Source of the DNA: Rarobacter incanus
GTDB taxonomy: Bacteria; Actinomycetota; Actinomycetes; Actinomycetales; Cellulomonadaceae
Length of the DNA stretch: 64,000 nucleotides
NCBI RefSeq assembly: GCF_006715765.1
Contig: NZ_VFNV01000001.1
Span: 1,488,001-1,552,000, forward strand
Direction of reading: 5' to 3'
The notes under the pieces are model-generated. The model was not told the origin of the DNA and did no database searches. It worked only from the letters and a program-made list of their open reading frames with translations. Numbering within the stretch: the stretch's first letter is position 1; the number at the start of each line of letters is the position of its first letter. The translations under genes were made by a program, and so were the position numbers. Below are positions 38,801 through 47,100 of this stretch, one piece after another.

Positions 38801-39213
38801 GGGTTGGCGCTGAGCGCGGCCAGGCCCTGGCCGTCGACCTCGACGGCTATCGCCGAGACGGTCGTGTATGTTCGCTTGACCGTCGCGTGGCCGGCGGGAA
38901 GCGCCTTCACGATCGCTTTGCGGGTCGCTGCGATCTTTGACCGCGCGCTGGCGGTCCGCCTCTTGGACGCACCCGCCTTCACCCCGGCGTCAAAGACCGC
39001 GATCACCGATGCCGTCGCGTCCGGGTCCTTCGCCAACTTTTCCGCCTGCTTCTTGGCCTCGGCGGACAGGACGTCGGCGCCTACGTCAGCGGCGGCGGGT
39101 GGGGTCGTGTCGCTGGGCAATGGAGCGGCAACGGCCCCGCCAGCGGCGCTCAGGGTTGCGCCCACGAGCGCTGTTGCACACAACGCGGCGGCGATGCGAT
39201 GGCGATATTTCAA
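35884..39213 (-). CDS. secreted subtilisin-like serine protease with C-terminal modules
   Basis: A 1109-aa protein with a TTG start after GGGGGGAT. A signal peptide (about 1-29) and an I9-type propeptide (about 50-145) precede the S8 domain (about 165-470). The catalytic triad is Asp in AILDTGVD, His in DDESHGTHVAGI and Ser in CGTSMATPYAVG. Fn3-like segments (about 480-660), two Cys-containing beta-sandwich repeats (about 670-960, each opening with SVDS/YANALP-like elements) and a Lys/Arg-rich C-terminal domain ending KAKVVVRR follow. It is paralogous to the subtilase at 44180-47404. The basic tail may bind the wall. Confidence 0.92.
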   Translation of the reverse strand: MKYRHRIAAALCATALVGATLSAAGGAVAAPLPSDTTPPAAADVGADVLSAEAKKQAEKLAKDPDATASVIAVFDAGVKAGASKRRTASARSKIAATRKAIVKALPAGHATVKRTYTTVSAIAVEVDGQGLAALSANPAVTAIQTNKTVKKSTLDEANTLTGADEVQLAGYTGDGATVAILDTGVDITDGVVHPGLADNLVGQACFADDGCDEDDATDTPADDESHGTHVAGIITGPNGVAPGADFYAIKVLDSYGYGDDAGILAALDYVTELNDDAAGTVDFVNLSLGGGDYTDADSCNSDNAAYKVAFANLNAQGVSNFVATGNDESTSSVSAPACVDGAIGVGSVDVTDNASADYCYGSGTLADQVSCYSNATAVQGPGQLVDIVAPGCEITSLGLAGTDDVPMCGTSMATPYAVGVAALTKEIAADKGRKAFTAAGLQEFLERTGVQVKDPRIKKVTFPRVSPPAILAALTLDPPTGLAVDPQTDVASWDPSANADHYVVTVVSAVSGERTQHEVRDITQYSLSNESCGELSISVAVVTAAGVASVPSDEVRHTLRQCPQSVTDVSLEASDDVTNEISWALPVVGPEDVQITAISVESRVAGGSWARLGADLPATKTSYSDVPDVCGLVYYRVTAVAGNGDRSAPSGVVYRSMCAPANDLIADATEVSFDGPQESYVDSVDSIRWATRSDTDPLTDCTYDNVSNTVWYKVEPAQTGRIRIDTAGSKIYDLDYEYDEDMGVVTAVFAGEPNEDNQLSCLSTYGSDLTTVDVTGGETYYVMVGSDGELDRASDSILQVSISSDFSFNDSYANALPITATPFKQIVTDAASAGTFDENPFHACATGGPRQGGGSLWWTITPSVSGYLNVGTGGSTGAFNDTVVSVFTQSGSSFDSVACSDDAFGSIAGAVSDVKVSAGATYFIVVSRYSEEPAGDEGSVALTVSLNDKPTYTVTGGSTGGGTIIETHTVVKVVNHTKYLPVTTYSPKIMVGARLGAKAAVKVKKRKAKKVTVVLANLGNATDALRFKASKAPKGFTVKVRNAKGKDVTRAVRSRKFKTGRVAAGKSVRLTVVIKAKKGKKKTKGAVRFTVTSVSKPARVSKAKVVVRR

Positions 39214-39387
39214 AATCCCCCCTGGGGTATCACGCCGAAGCCAATTGGGACCCGGCGTATTGTTAGTGACTAGGCCACCCTACTTTTCACGGCCGCCCCT
39301 GTCGACCCGGCCGCTGCCGATCCGGCGACGGTCCGCCCCCGCGGGCTCGCAAGGACACTACGAAACGGCCCGGCCCTTGCGATTCAT

Positions 39388-39403
39388 ATACCCCCGGGGG
39401 TAT
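39388..39403. promoter_or_regulatory. CsoR/CstR-type operator upstream of the thioredoxin gene
   Basis: ATACCCCCGGGGGTAT is a perfect 16-bp palindrome, 10 bp before the thioredoxin ATG. It has the ATACCCC...GGGGTAT form known for CsoR and CstR operators. A CsoR-family gene follows in the same cluster, and a near-identical site lies at 42633. Confidence 0.85.
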
Positions 39404-39412
39404 GCTGTGGAT

Positions 39413-39796
39413 ATGACAACTCACGAAGTGACCCTTGACAACGTCAAGGACATTATCAACGGCAACGAAATCGTCCTCCTGGACTTTTGGGCATCGTGGT
39501 GCGGACCGTGCCGGGCCTTCGCTCCGGTCTTCGACAAGGCATCCGAAACTCACCCCGATGTGACGTTCGGCAAGGTGGACACGGAGGCTAACCGGCAGCT
39601 CGCCGCAGAATTCGGCATCTCGGGCATACCGACGCTGATCGCCTTCCGCGACGGCATCGGAGTCTACAACGAGGCGGGCGCGCTGCCCGCTCCGGCCCTT
39701 GAGTCGCTGATCACGGCGATCAAGGACTTGGACATGGACGAGGTTCGCGAAAAGCTCCAAGCCGCCAAGGCCGAGCAGGGAGGCACCACCAAATGA
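39413..39796 (+). CDS. thioredoxin
   Basis: A 127-aa thioredoxin with the classical WASWCGPCRAFAP redox site at about residues 28-40 and the cis-Pro in SGIPTLIAF. An acidic/Lys-rich tail extends about 20 residues beyond the usual C terminus. The start is fixed by the operator just upstream; longer in-frame readings would run through the protease promoter. The stop overlaps the next ATG. As first gene of a persulfide-type operon it likely reduces protein or low-molecular-weight persulfides. Confidence 0.92.
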   Translation: MTTHEVTLDNVKDIINGNEIVLLDFWASWCGPCRAFAPVFDKASETHPDVTFGKVDTEANRQLAAEFGISGIPTLIAFRDGIGVYNEAGALPAPALESLITAIKDLDMDEVREKLQAAKAEQGGTTK

Positions 39797-41463
39797 AGCT
39801 CGTCATAGTGGGCGGGGTCGCCGGCGGCATGAGCGCCGCAGCACGCGCCCGGCGCCTCGACGAATCCGCGCAGATCATCGTGCTAGACAAGGGCAAGCAC
39901 GTATCCTTCGCGAATTGCGGGCTACCGTATTTTATAGGGGACGAGATCACCGATCCCGGCGCCCTGTTGGTCCAAACGCCGCAGTCGCTCAAGGCGGCGC
40001 TGAACCTCGACGTTCGCCCCGAACACGAAGTAGTCGGGCTCGACGCCGCGGCTCACACGGTAACCGTGAAGTCCGCGCAGGGCACGCACCGCGAATCGTA
40101 CGACGCCTTGATCCTCGCACCTGGAGCAAATGCGGTCATCCCGCCGCTTCCCGGAATAGGCTCAGCGCGCGTGCGCACCCTGCGCACGGTCGACGACGCG
40201 GTCGCCCTCAAAGACATGGCGGACGGTGCCAAGGATGCGGTGGTGCTCGGCGCGGGGTTCATCGGGCTGGAAGCCGCCGAGGCCCTGGAGAAGCGCGGCC
40301 TGAACGTGACCGTCGTCGAGCTGGCACCGCAGATCCTGCCGCCCCTGGACGCGCCCATGGCCAACCTAGTGCAGGCGGAACTCGAACGACTGGGCATATC
40401 CGTGCGCGTCGGCGTCGGCGCAACCGAAGTGATCCCCGGCGACGAGCGCGATGTCGTGGTCCTCGCCGATGGCACCCGCATCCCCGCCGACCTCATCGTG
40501 ATATCTGTCGGAGTGCGCCCCGCCACTGCGGTCTTCGAAGCAGCCGGCATCGCCTGCGACCGGGGCGCAATCCTCACTGACGACCACGGGCGCACCAATC
40601 TGCCCGACGTGTGGGCCGTGGGTGACGCGACAGCGGCAAAGGATCCCGTAACCGGTGCGGTGCGCCCCGTCGCACTTGCCGGGCCCGCGAACCGGGCCGG
40701 GCGCCTGGTAGCGGACGATTTATTCGGGTTGGAGGGCGCTCGTCCCATCCCAACTCCACTCGGTACCGCGATCGTTCGCGCCGGGAATCTCACCGCGGCA
40801 ATGGTGGGCGCCAACAGGCGCAGCCTGGAGCAGGCGGGAATCGACTTCGACACGATCGACCTGCACCCCAATCAGCACGCCGGGTACTTTCCGGGGGCGT
40901 CGCAGATTCACCTGACCGTCCACTTCCGGGCTAACGACGGCACAATCCTGGGTGCGCAGGCCGTTGGCGCCGACGGCGTCGACAAGCGCATCGATGTGCT
41001 CGCCACCGCGATTCGCGCCAAAATGGCGGTGGGCGACCTGATCGACCTGGATCTGTGCTACTCGCCGCCCTACGGCAACGCCAAGGACCCCGTCAACCTG
41101 GCCGGCATGTTCGGTCAAAACGTGCTGGATTCCACCACCGCGCTGTGGCATCCCGCGGACCTGGACCGGGTTACGCAGACCTCGCTCATCTTGGATACGC
41201 GAAGCGCGGGAGAATTCGCCGGCGGGCACGTCGCGGGCGCGCTGAACATTCCGCATACCCAATTGCGCGACCGCATCGATGAGGTCACCGCCGCCGCCGC
41301 CGGGCGGCCCGTGCGGGTGCTGTGCGCCTCGGGTATGCGTTCTTACATAGCGCACCGCGTCTTGCAGCAGGCCGGGTTCGACTCCGCAACGCTTTCCGGT
41401 GGCATGCTGGCCCTGCGCGCCCATCTGGGCGATCGCGGCGATTCCGTAATAGTAAAGGGGTAG
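39793..41463 (+). CDS. CoA-disulfide reductase/rhodanese fusion flavoprotein
   Basis: A 556-aa protein: an N-terminal pyridine-nucleotide-disulfide oxidoreductase (FAD site VIVGGVAGGMSAA; NAD site VVLGAGFIGLEAA) with a single active Cys in SFANCGLPYFIG as in CoA-disulfide reductases, then a C-terminal rhodanese domain (about 460-556) with Cys in VLCASGMRSY. Such fusions reduce CoA persulfides or polysulfides. It overlaps the thioredoxin and is followed 4 nt later by the CstR-like gene. Confidence 0.93.
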   Translation: MKLVIVGGVAGGMSAAARARRLDESAQIIVLDKGKHVSFANCGLPYFIGDEITDPGALLVQTPQSLKAALNLDVRPEHEVVGLDAAAHTVTVKSAQGTHRESYDALILAPGANAVIPPLPGIGSARVRTLRTVDDAVALKDMADGAKDAVVLGAGFIGLEAAEALEKRGLNVTVVELAPQILPPLDAPMANLVQAELERLGISVRVGVGATEVIPGDERDVVVLADGTRIPADLIVISVGVRPATAVFEAAGIACDRGAILTDDHGRTNLPDVWAVGDATAAKDPVTGAVRPVALAGPANRAGRLVADDLFGLEGARPIPTPLGTAIVRAGNLTAAMVGANRRSLEQAGIDFDTIDLHPNQHAGYFPGASQIHLTVHFRANDGTILGAQAVGADGVDKRIDVLATAIRAKMAVGDLIDLDLCYSPPYGNAKDPVNLAGMFGQNVLDSTTALWHPADLDRVTQTSLILDTRSAGEFAGGHVAGALNIPHTQLRDRIDEVTAAAAGRPVRVLCASGMRSYIAHRVLQQAGFDSATLSGGMLALRAHLGDRGDSVIVKG

Positions 41464-41467
41464 GACC

Positions 41468-41761
41468 ATGTCGACGAGCGACGAAGAGACTCAGAAGAAG
41501 ATCCTGAACCGTCTCAAGCGGGCGCGCGGGCAACTCGACGCGGTGATACGCGCCGTCGAAACCGGCGGATCCTGCCGCGACGTCGTGACGCAGTTGGCGG
41601 CGGTGACCAGCGCCCTGGACAGGGCGGGGTTCACGATTGTTTCGTCCGCGATGAGGGACTGTGTTGCGCTGCAGGATCAGCCCGCGGGCACCGACGCGGC
41701 CGAGAACCGCGAAGTCCTGACCGTCGCCGAACTGGAAAAACTGTTCATGATGCTTGCCTAA
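41468..41761 (+). CDS. cstR: CstR-like persulfide-sensing repressor (CsoR family)
   Basis: A 97-aa four-helix CsoR/RcnR-fold repressor (RLKRARGQLDAVIRAVE). The two conserved sensor cysteines are present (GGSCRDV and MRDCVAL). The histidine that CsoR uses for Cu(I), four residues before the second Cys, is Ala here (SSAMRDC), which is the diagnostic difference of CstR. Its place behind thioredoxin and the rhodanese fusion, and two matching operators, support reactive-sulfur sensing. GGACC precedes the ATG. Confidence 0.88.
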   Translation: MSTSDEETQKKILNRLKRARGQLDAVIRAVETGGSCRDVVTQLAAVTSALDRAGFTIVSSAMRDCVALQDQPAGTDAAENREVLTVAELEKLFMMLA

Positions 41762-41805
41762 GGCGCGGTCGGGGGTGCCCGGCCCGCCATTGCACGCCAT
41801 TGCGA

Positions 41806-41846
41806 GCGGCTGCACGCCGCTGCGCATCCTCGCGGCTGCACGCCGC
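41806..41846 (+). repeat. twin small hairpins in the 41762-41915 leader
   Basis: GCGGCTGCACGCCGC occurs twice (41806-41820 and 41832-41846), each able to fold with a 5-bp stem. They lie between cstR and the 54-residue ORF and may tune its expression. Nothing else is visible in this 154-bp gap. Confidence 0.5.
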
Positions 41847-41915
41847 CAAAACCTCCGGGTGGGATCGTTTCGCACCTGGCACAACCATCGCAAAGAGTGA
41901 ATCTAGGAGAAAACC

Positions 41916-42080
41916 ATGTGCTACCCAGCCACCTGCCGCAAGTGCGGAAAGACGACCTGGTCCGGATGCGGACAACACGTTGACCAGGTCATGCGACACG
42001 TCCCCAAGGCCCAGCAGTGCCAGGGACACGCGGCGGAGCCGTCCACCGGCCTGCTCGGCCGGATTTTCGGCGGCCGCTGA
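41916..42080 (+). CDS. 54-aa Cys/His-rich small protein
   Basis: ATG at 41916 with TAGGAG 7 nt upstream, stop at 42078-42080. The sequence opens MCYPATCRKCGKTTWSGCGQH and has five Cys in the first 35 residues plus three His, arranged like a small zinc ribbon (C..C..C...C); the C-terminal GLLGRIFGGR is amphipathic. It resembles small uncharacterised zinc-binding proteins common in actinobacteria, from memory. Its place 154 bp after cstR suggests a role in thiol or metal stress. A terminator follows. Confidence 0.8.
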   Translation: MCYPATCRKCGKTTWSGCGQHVDQVMRHVPKAQQCQGHAAEPSTGLLGRIFGGR

Positions 42081-42120
42081 GCCCCCTCGAATAGGTACTC
42101 TCCCGCCAATTCCGGGGGAA

Positions 42121-42158
42121 ACGCCCCGTTCCGATTCATGCGAATCCGAACGGGGCGT
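42121..42158. terminator. hairpin shared by the small Cys protein and the rhodanese gene
   Basis: ACGCCCCGTTCCGATTC and GAATCCGAACGGGGCGT pair with one mismatch around a short loop, followed by TATTCGTG. It lies 40 bp from the ends of both convergent genes. Confidence 0.8.
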
Positions 42159-42200
42159 ATTCGTGTGCGCGCAACAGCGCTAGGCAGGCCAGGGGCCCGC

Positions 42201-42578
42201 CTAACCTTTTACGACGGGCAGTCCCGTGGCGCTTGCGGCTTGCGAGATCCCACCCAGATCCTCGACCTTCGTTAGCCCGGCCTGCTTCATCGCCGCCGCG
42301 GCCTGCGCGGATCGGTTCCCGCTGCGGCAATAGACCCGGTACGCCGCACCCGTGTCGAGCGACTCAATGCGCTGCGCGAAGTCGGACCCCTGCACGTCGA
42401 TGTTGATGGCGCCCTGCAGGTGACCCTCCGCGTATTCGGAGGCGGTGCGCACGTCCACAATCGTGGCGGCCGCATTCTGCGCGGGCGCCTCGGTGCTCTG
42501 CGCGCCCGAGCACGCCGCGGTCAATCCGATCACGGCAGCTACCGCCGCGGCGGCAAACAATCGCGTCTTGCTTCGCAT
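42201..42578 (-). CDS. rhodanese-domain lipoprotein
   Basis: A 125-aa protein. The ATG at 42578 has TGGAGG 6 nt upstream and opens into a lipoprotein signal (GLTAACSG). The rhodanese domain (about 35-125) retains the catalytic Cys in YCRSGNRSAQ and the DVRTASEYAEGHL entry motif. It would handle sulfane sulfur outside the membrane. It is transcribed divergently from the MFS gene with a CstR-like operator between them. Confidence 0.92.
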   Translation of the reverse strand: MRSKTRLFAAAAVAAVIGLTAACSGAQSTEAPAQNAAATIVDVRTASEYAEGHLQGAINIDVQGSDFAQRIESLDTGAAYRVYCRSGNRSAQAAAAMKQAGLTKVEDLGGISQAASATGLPVVKG

Positions 42579-42632
42579 TTCGAACCTCCAGGTCAATAGT
42601 GAGTTGCAGCACCCCTTGCCGCCCATCCGATC

Positions 42633-42648
42633 ATACCCCGGGGGGTAT
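42633..42648. promoter_or_regulatory. second CsoR/CstR-type operator, between divergent rhodanese and MFS genes
   Basis: ATACCCCGGGGGGTAT: 7-bp inverted arms ATACCCC/GGGGTAT around GG. It differs from the 39388 site by one central base and lies 54 bp before the rhodanese ATG and 23 bp before the likely MFS start, so one repressor could control both directions. Confidence 0.82.
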
Positions 42649-42671
42649 TGTCGGCGATACGATGGTCGCAA

Positions 42672-44051
42672 ATGACACGCCCCCACGCCCCCTCTCGCGC
42701 AGCCAACATCGTGCTGGGCACCGCCATTTTCGCGTACATCGTGGCCGTCGCCCATCGCTCATCGTTCGGCGTCGCGAGCCTGGAAGCCATCGACCGATTC
42801 CAGGCGGACGCCACGACCGTCTCGCTTTTCGCCGTGGTGCAGATCGGCGTCTATGCGGCAGCGCAGCTGCCCGTTGGTATTGCCCTGGACAGGTTCGGGC
42901 CCCGCCGGGTGATCACAACCGGCGCCGTCCTGATGACTATCGGGCAGATCGGCATGGCCCTCGCATCGCACACCGAAATAGCGATCGCGATGCGCGTCCT
43001 GGTCGGCCTGGGCGACGCCACCACCTTCGTCGGGGCCGTGCGCCTCATCCCGGCGTGGTTCCCCGCCCGCCGCGTCCCAATCCTCACCCAGATCACCGGC
43101 ATCGTCGGCCAGTTGGGCCAGGTCATCACGGCTTTCCCCTTCCTGGCGTTGCTGCATTCGCGCGGCTGGACCGTGGCATTCATGGCGCTGGCTGGGCTGG
43201 GCGTCGGCGCGGCGGTCGCGACTTGCGCCTGGGTAAGGGATTCACCGACGAGTTCCCCCCTCCCCGCCACCACCCAACCGCAGGGGCCGCAGGTCCCCTC
43301 GCCGGAGTCGCTGCGCGACGTCCTCACGCACCCCGGAACGTGGCTGGGGTTCTGGACGCACCTGGTAACCAGTTTTTCGCTCAGCGCCTTCACCCTCATG
43401 TGGGGTTACCCCTTCTTGGTCTCCGGTCAGGGGCTCGCGCCCAGCGCCGCCAGCTGGCTCTTGACGTGGAGCGTCATCGTTGCCATCGGTGCCGGCCCCC
43501 TCATCGGAGAGTTCACCGCCCGTCACCCGCTGCGCAGGTCGTGGGGCGTGCTCGCCATCGCGGGCGCGGTCGCAGCCGGGTGGCTCATGGTTTTGCTGCC
43601 TTCCGGCCCCCGCCCGATGTGGGTGCTCATCACCTTCATCACTCTGATTTCGTTGGGCGGACCGGGATCCGTCATCGGTTTCGATTTCGCGCGGTCTTTC
43701 ACGCCGCCCAGCCGATTGGGAAGCGCGACCGGGATCGTGAACGTTGGCGGATTTGTGGGATCCATGGCCACCGTCTTGGCGGTTGGCGTTGTCCTTGACC
43801 GCGTCCGTACCGGCGCAACCTACACGCTCGACGATTTCCGTCAGGCCTTTGTCGTGGTTCTGATCGTGTGGGCAATCGGCATGGGTGGAGTGCTGCTTTC
43901 GCGGCGCGCCACCCGGTCGATGATGGCGACTCGCGGCGTGCAAATCCCGCCGCTGGCGGAGGTTTGGGCGCGCCGCGGCGCCCGCCGCGACGCCCAGAAG
44001 GCCGCGGACACCAACGCCGATCCACCGCAGCGCCGCCAGCCGCGCGGCTAG
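42672..44051 (+). CDS. major facilitator superfamily transporter
   Basis: A protein of about 459 aa with 12 apparent membrane segments, the motif-A-like GIALDRFGPRRV after segment 2 and a long hydrophilic loop in the middle (about 185-215). The ATG at 42672 is chosen; a TTG at 42648 would lie on the operator and neither has a strong ribosome site. The substrate is unknown. The shared operator suggests export of a sulfur compound such as sulfite or a thiol conjugate. The C-terminal tail is Arg/Ala-rich. Confidence 0.85.
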   Translation: MTRPHAPSRAANIVLGTAIFAYIVAVAHRSSFGVASLEAIDRFQADATTVSLFAVVQIGVYAAAQLPVGIALDRFGPRRVITTGAVLMTIGQIGMALASHTEIAIAMRVLVGLGDATTFVGAVRLIPAWFPARRVPILTQITGIVGQLGQVITAFPFLALLHSRGWTVAFMALAGLGVGAAVATCAWVRDSPTSSPLPATTQPQGPQVPSPESLRDVLTHPGTWLGFWTHLVTSFSLSAFTLMWGYPFLVSGQGLAPSAASWLLTWSVIVAIGAGPLIGEFTARHPLRRSWGVLAIAGAVAAGWLMVLLPSGPRPMWVLITFITLISLGGPGSVIGFDFARSFTPPSRLGSATGIVNVGGFVGSMATVLAVGVVLDRVRTGATYTLDDFRQAFVVVLIVWAIGMGGVLLSRRATRSMMATRGVQIPPLAEVWARRGARRDAQKAADTNADPPQRRQPRG

Positions 44052-44150
44052 GTCAGCGCTCCATCTACCCGCGGCCAGGTCACCGCACCATCACCGCGCG
44101 GCTAGGCCACCGCACCATCACCGCGCGGCCAGGTCAGCGCCGCCCGTAGG
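44041..44150. repeat. 27-bp tandem repeats, about four copies
   Basis: Imperfect units of GCGCGGCTAGGTCACCGCAC followed by CATCACC begin in the last MFS codons and run into the 128-bp gap before the convergent subtilase. They may be an expanded terminator or a slippage product. Confidence 0.7.
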
Positions 44151-44179
44151 GCCCGCGGCGAGGCGCGGGTTGGGGCTAG

Positions 44180-47100
44180 TCACCGACGCAACACGATCCG
44201 AACTCTATCCGCGGTTCCGCTACCGTTTTGCGGCACCGCAGCGAACGTCACGACGGACTTCTTCTTGACCTTCTTCGGTTTTACCCGTTTGAGTGTGACT
44301 AAAATTTTTGCGGATCCGCCCGGCTCCAGCACCTTTGTCGCGAAGGTACCCCTCGTGACCTTCGAAGTGATGTTTCGGCCACTGGCGGTGCGGTAGACGA
44401 CCTTGTAACCCCTTGGCGTCTTTGTCCCTGTCAGCTTTATCCGGGAAGACGCCGCGCCGCGATTCCATACGGTCAGCGTGATCTTGGTCGTCTTCCCCGC
44501 GCGCTGGGTCTTTGTTTGCTTCGCTGCGGAACCGATGTAGTACCTGCCGACCTGCGCGCCCCTGCCCTTAATAGCCAGATCAGCGATGACACGCGTCCCC
44601 GCGGGGTTCACGACCGGGCTCGTCCCGCCGCGCGGAGTTGCAGACGAATCGCCGCCGGTGGAGCCCGACGCCCCGTTCCCGCCCGCGCCTTCGCCCCCGG
44701 TCGACGCGCCAGGATCAGTCCCGGGAGTCGGAATTGGATCGGTGCCGCCCGCGGATCCACCGTCAACCGGATCCGAACCGCCACCGTCCCCGGCGCCGGG
44801 CAGCGAACCACCACCATCACCGTCACCGGGCACCGAACCACCACCATCACCGTCCCCCTCACCGGGCAGCGAAACACCACCATCACCGTCCCCGTCACCG
44901 GGCAGCGAAACACCACCGCCACCGCCACCGTCCCCGTCACCGGGCTCCGATGTACCGGGATCGTCGGGGGCACTCACGGCAACGCGCACACCGGCGGTGC
45001 CCGCGTCATTCACCCCGGCACCGTCGATCCGATCGATGCGTATCAGATAGGTCGATCCGGATTCAAGCAGGACCGCATCGGTCGCCGCGGGCTTCGCCGC
45101 GGAACCGGCGGCGCAGCCGACATTCACCAATTCCGCCCCGGCAACCTTCCACACGGACAGAACGTGATCGCTCCACGACCCCGCCATTGTGTCCGCCGTG
45201 ACGTCGACGGCCTGCGAAGCGATCGCGCCGAACGACCACCACAGGGAGGTCGTCACCCGCGATTGCTCCGTCGCGGCCAAACATCCGGCGGGGAACGCGA
45301 TGGCACCGGACCGGGCGGCAAGCTCCGCATGCTCGCTCGTGGCCGAATATGGCAGGTTGCCGATAGCGGTTGCCGTCGCCCGCGTTTCGTTCCACGGCTG
45401 GCACATATTCCGCACCTGATCTGCGGAAATGGCGGCGTCGCCCGACGAATTCGTACTGACGATCCGATACGTGATGCTCGCGCATCCGGCCTGCTCGTCA
45501 CCTAGATCATCGCGATAGCTGGTCGGCAATGCGCGGTCCGTCGCTGCGAAATGAACGATATCGGTGAAGGCGGCCTCGTCCCCCGTCTTTCTTTGAATCG
45601 TTAGGCCTGCCGCCGCCGGCAAATCCCAGGTCAAAAGCACGACTCGCTCCCCGCCGGACGCCGCCGAGAAGCCGCTGACCGCCGCCGGGCAGGCCCGAGC
45701 GGTGGCGCCGACCTGCTGCGTCCACTCCGAGACGACCCCACCCGCGGACACCGCCGCCACCCTATACGCCAACGCGCCGCACCCCGGGCCTTCATCGATG
45801 AACGAGGCCGCCTCGACCTCCCATCGCGTCGTCCCCGCCGCGCCCGTTCGCTCGAGGACGTAATGATCGGCGCCAGTGACCGCGCCCCACTGCAATGAAA
45901 CGTTCGACGGCGTCGCCGCCGCCACCAGCCCCGTTGGCGCGCCAATCGCAAGACTGCGCACCGCCGCTAGAGCGTCGACTCGCGGGAACTGAATCGTGCC
46001 GGACAGGCGCGTATCGGTCACCGGTTTCCCCGATTGCTCGAGGACCTGCTCCAGCTCATCCGCGCTCAAGGTGACGCCCGCATCCGCGGCCGCCTCTAGA
46101 ACAACCGCGCCGATCGCGGCCGCGTTGGGGGTGGCCATCGAGGTCCCGCACTTGACATCGGTAGTCGCCCCGCCCGCGCCATCGGACGCAATGGCGCATC
46201 CGGGCGCGAGCAGGTCGACTAACTCGCCGGTGCCGCGCGTGGCGGTTGTATTCGAAAAGCAGCCGACCATGTCTACGACCGCGTGCGCGTCGCGGCAGTT
46301 CGCGAACGAGACGTTCATGGCCGCGTCGTACGTGGCTCCCACGCCGATTGCCCCATCGACGCATCCCGGGGCCGACACGCCATTGGTGTTGGCGTCGTTG
46401 CCGGTGGCGGCAAAGATCGCAGCGCCCTGAGCCCGCAGGTCGGCGAAAGCGGTCTTGTAGGCCTGGTTGTCCGCGTTGCACGCGGCCCTATTCGCGTAGG
46501 TGTCACCACCCAGCGACATGTTGACGAGGTTCACCGAGCCCGGTGCGGAAGCGTTCTTGTTCACTATCCAATCGACGGCGGCCAGGATGTCGGAGTCGTA
46601 TCCGCTGCCGTCGCTGAGCACCTTAATGGGGTAGATCTTCGCGTCGGGGGCGGCCCCGTTGCCTCCCGTGATTATGCCCGCGACGTGCGTGCCATGGAAA
46701 TCCGCGTCATCGGCCGCGACGTTGGGGCCGGTGGGGCAGTCATTGTCCTCGCGGAAACACAGTTGCTCAACGACGTCGTCCGCCAGGTCCGGATGCACGG
46801 AACCCGTGTCGGAGGCGATTCCGGTATCGATTATTGCCACGGAGACGCCCTTGCCCGTGTACCCGTACGATCCTTGTACCTGGGTGATTCCGGTCACCGC
46901 ATTGGATTCGAGCATCGTGGCGCGCACGACCCGATCCATTTGCACGGCCGTCACGTTCGGATCCTCGCGCAGATCGTCGAGCGCCGCCTCATTCACCCGC
47001 AAACTCACCGCGGGGATCCTGGCGTAAGTCCGCGCAACGCGGTAGTCCGCCGTGCTGAGCTTTGCGAGCACCGCGGCGCGCCCGCGCGCGACCGCGGCCT

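Noticed and set aside
41468-41761. Copper-sensing CsoR
   Set aside because: The Cu(I)-ligand histidine before the second Cys is Ala and no copper ATPase or chaperone lies nearby; CstR fits better.
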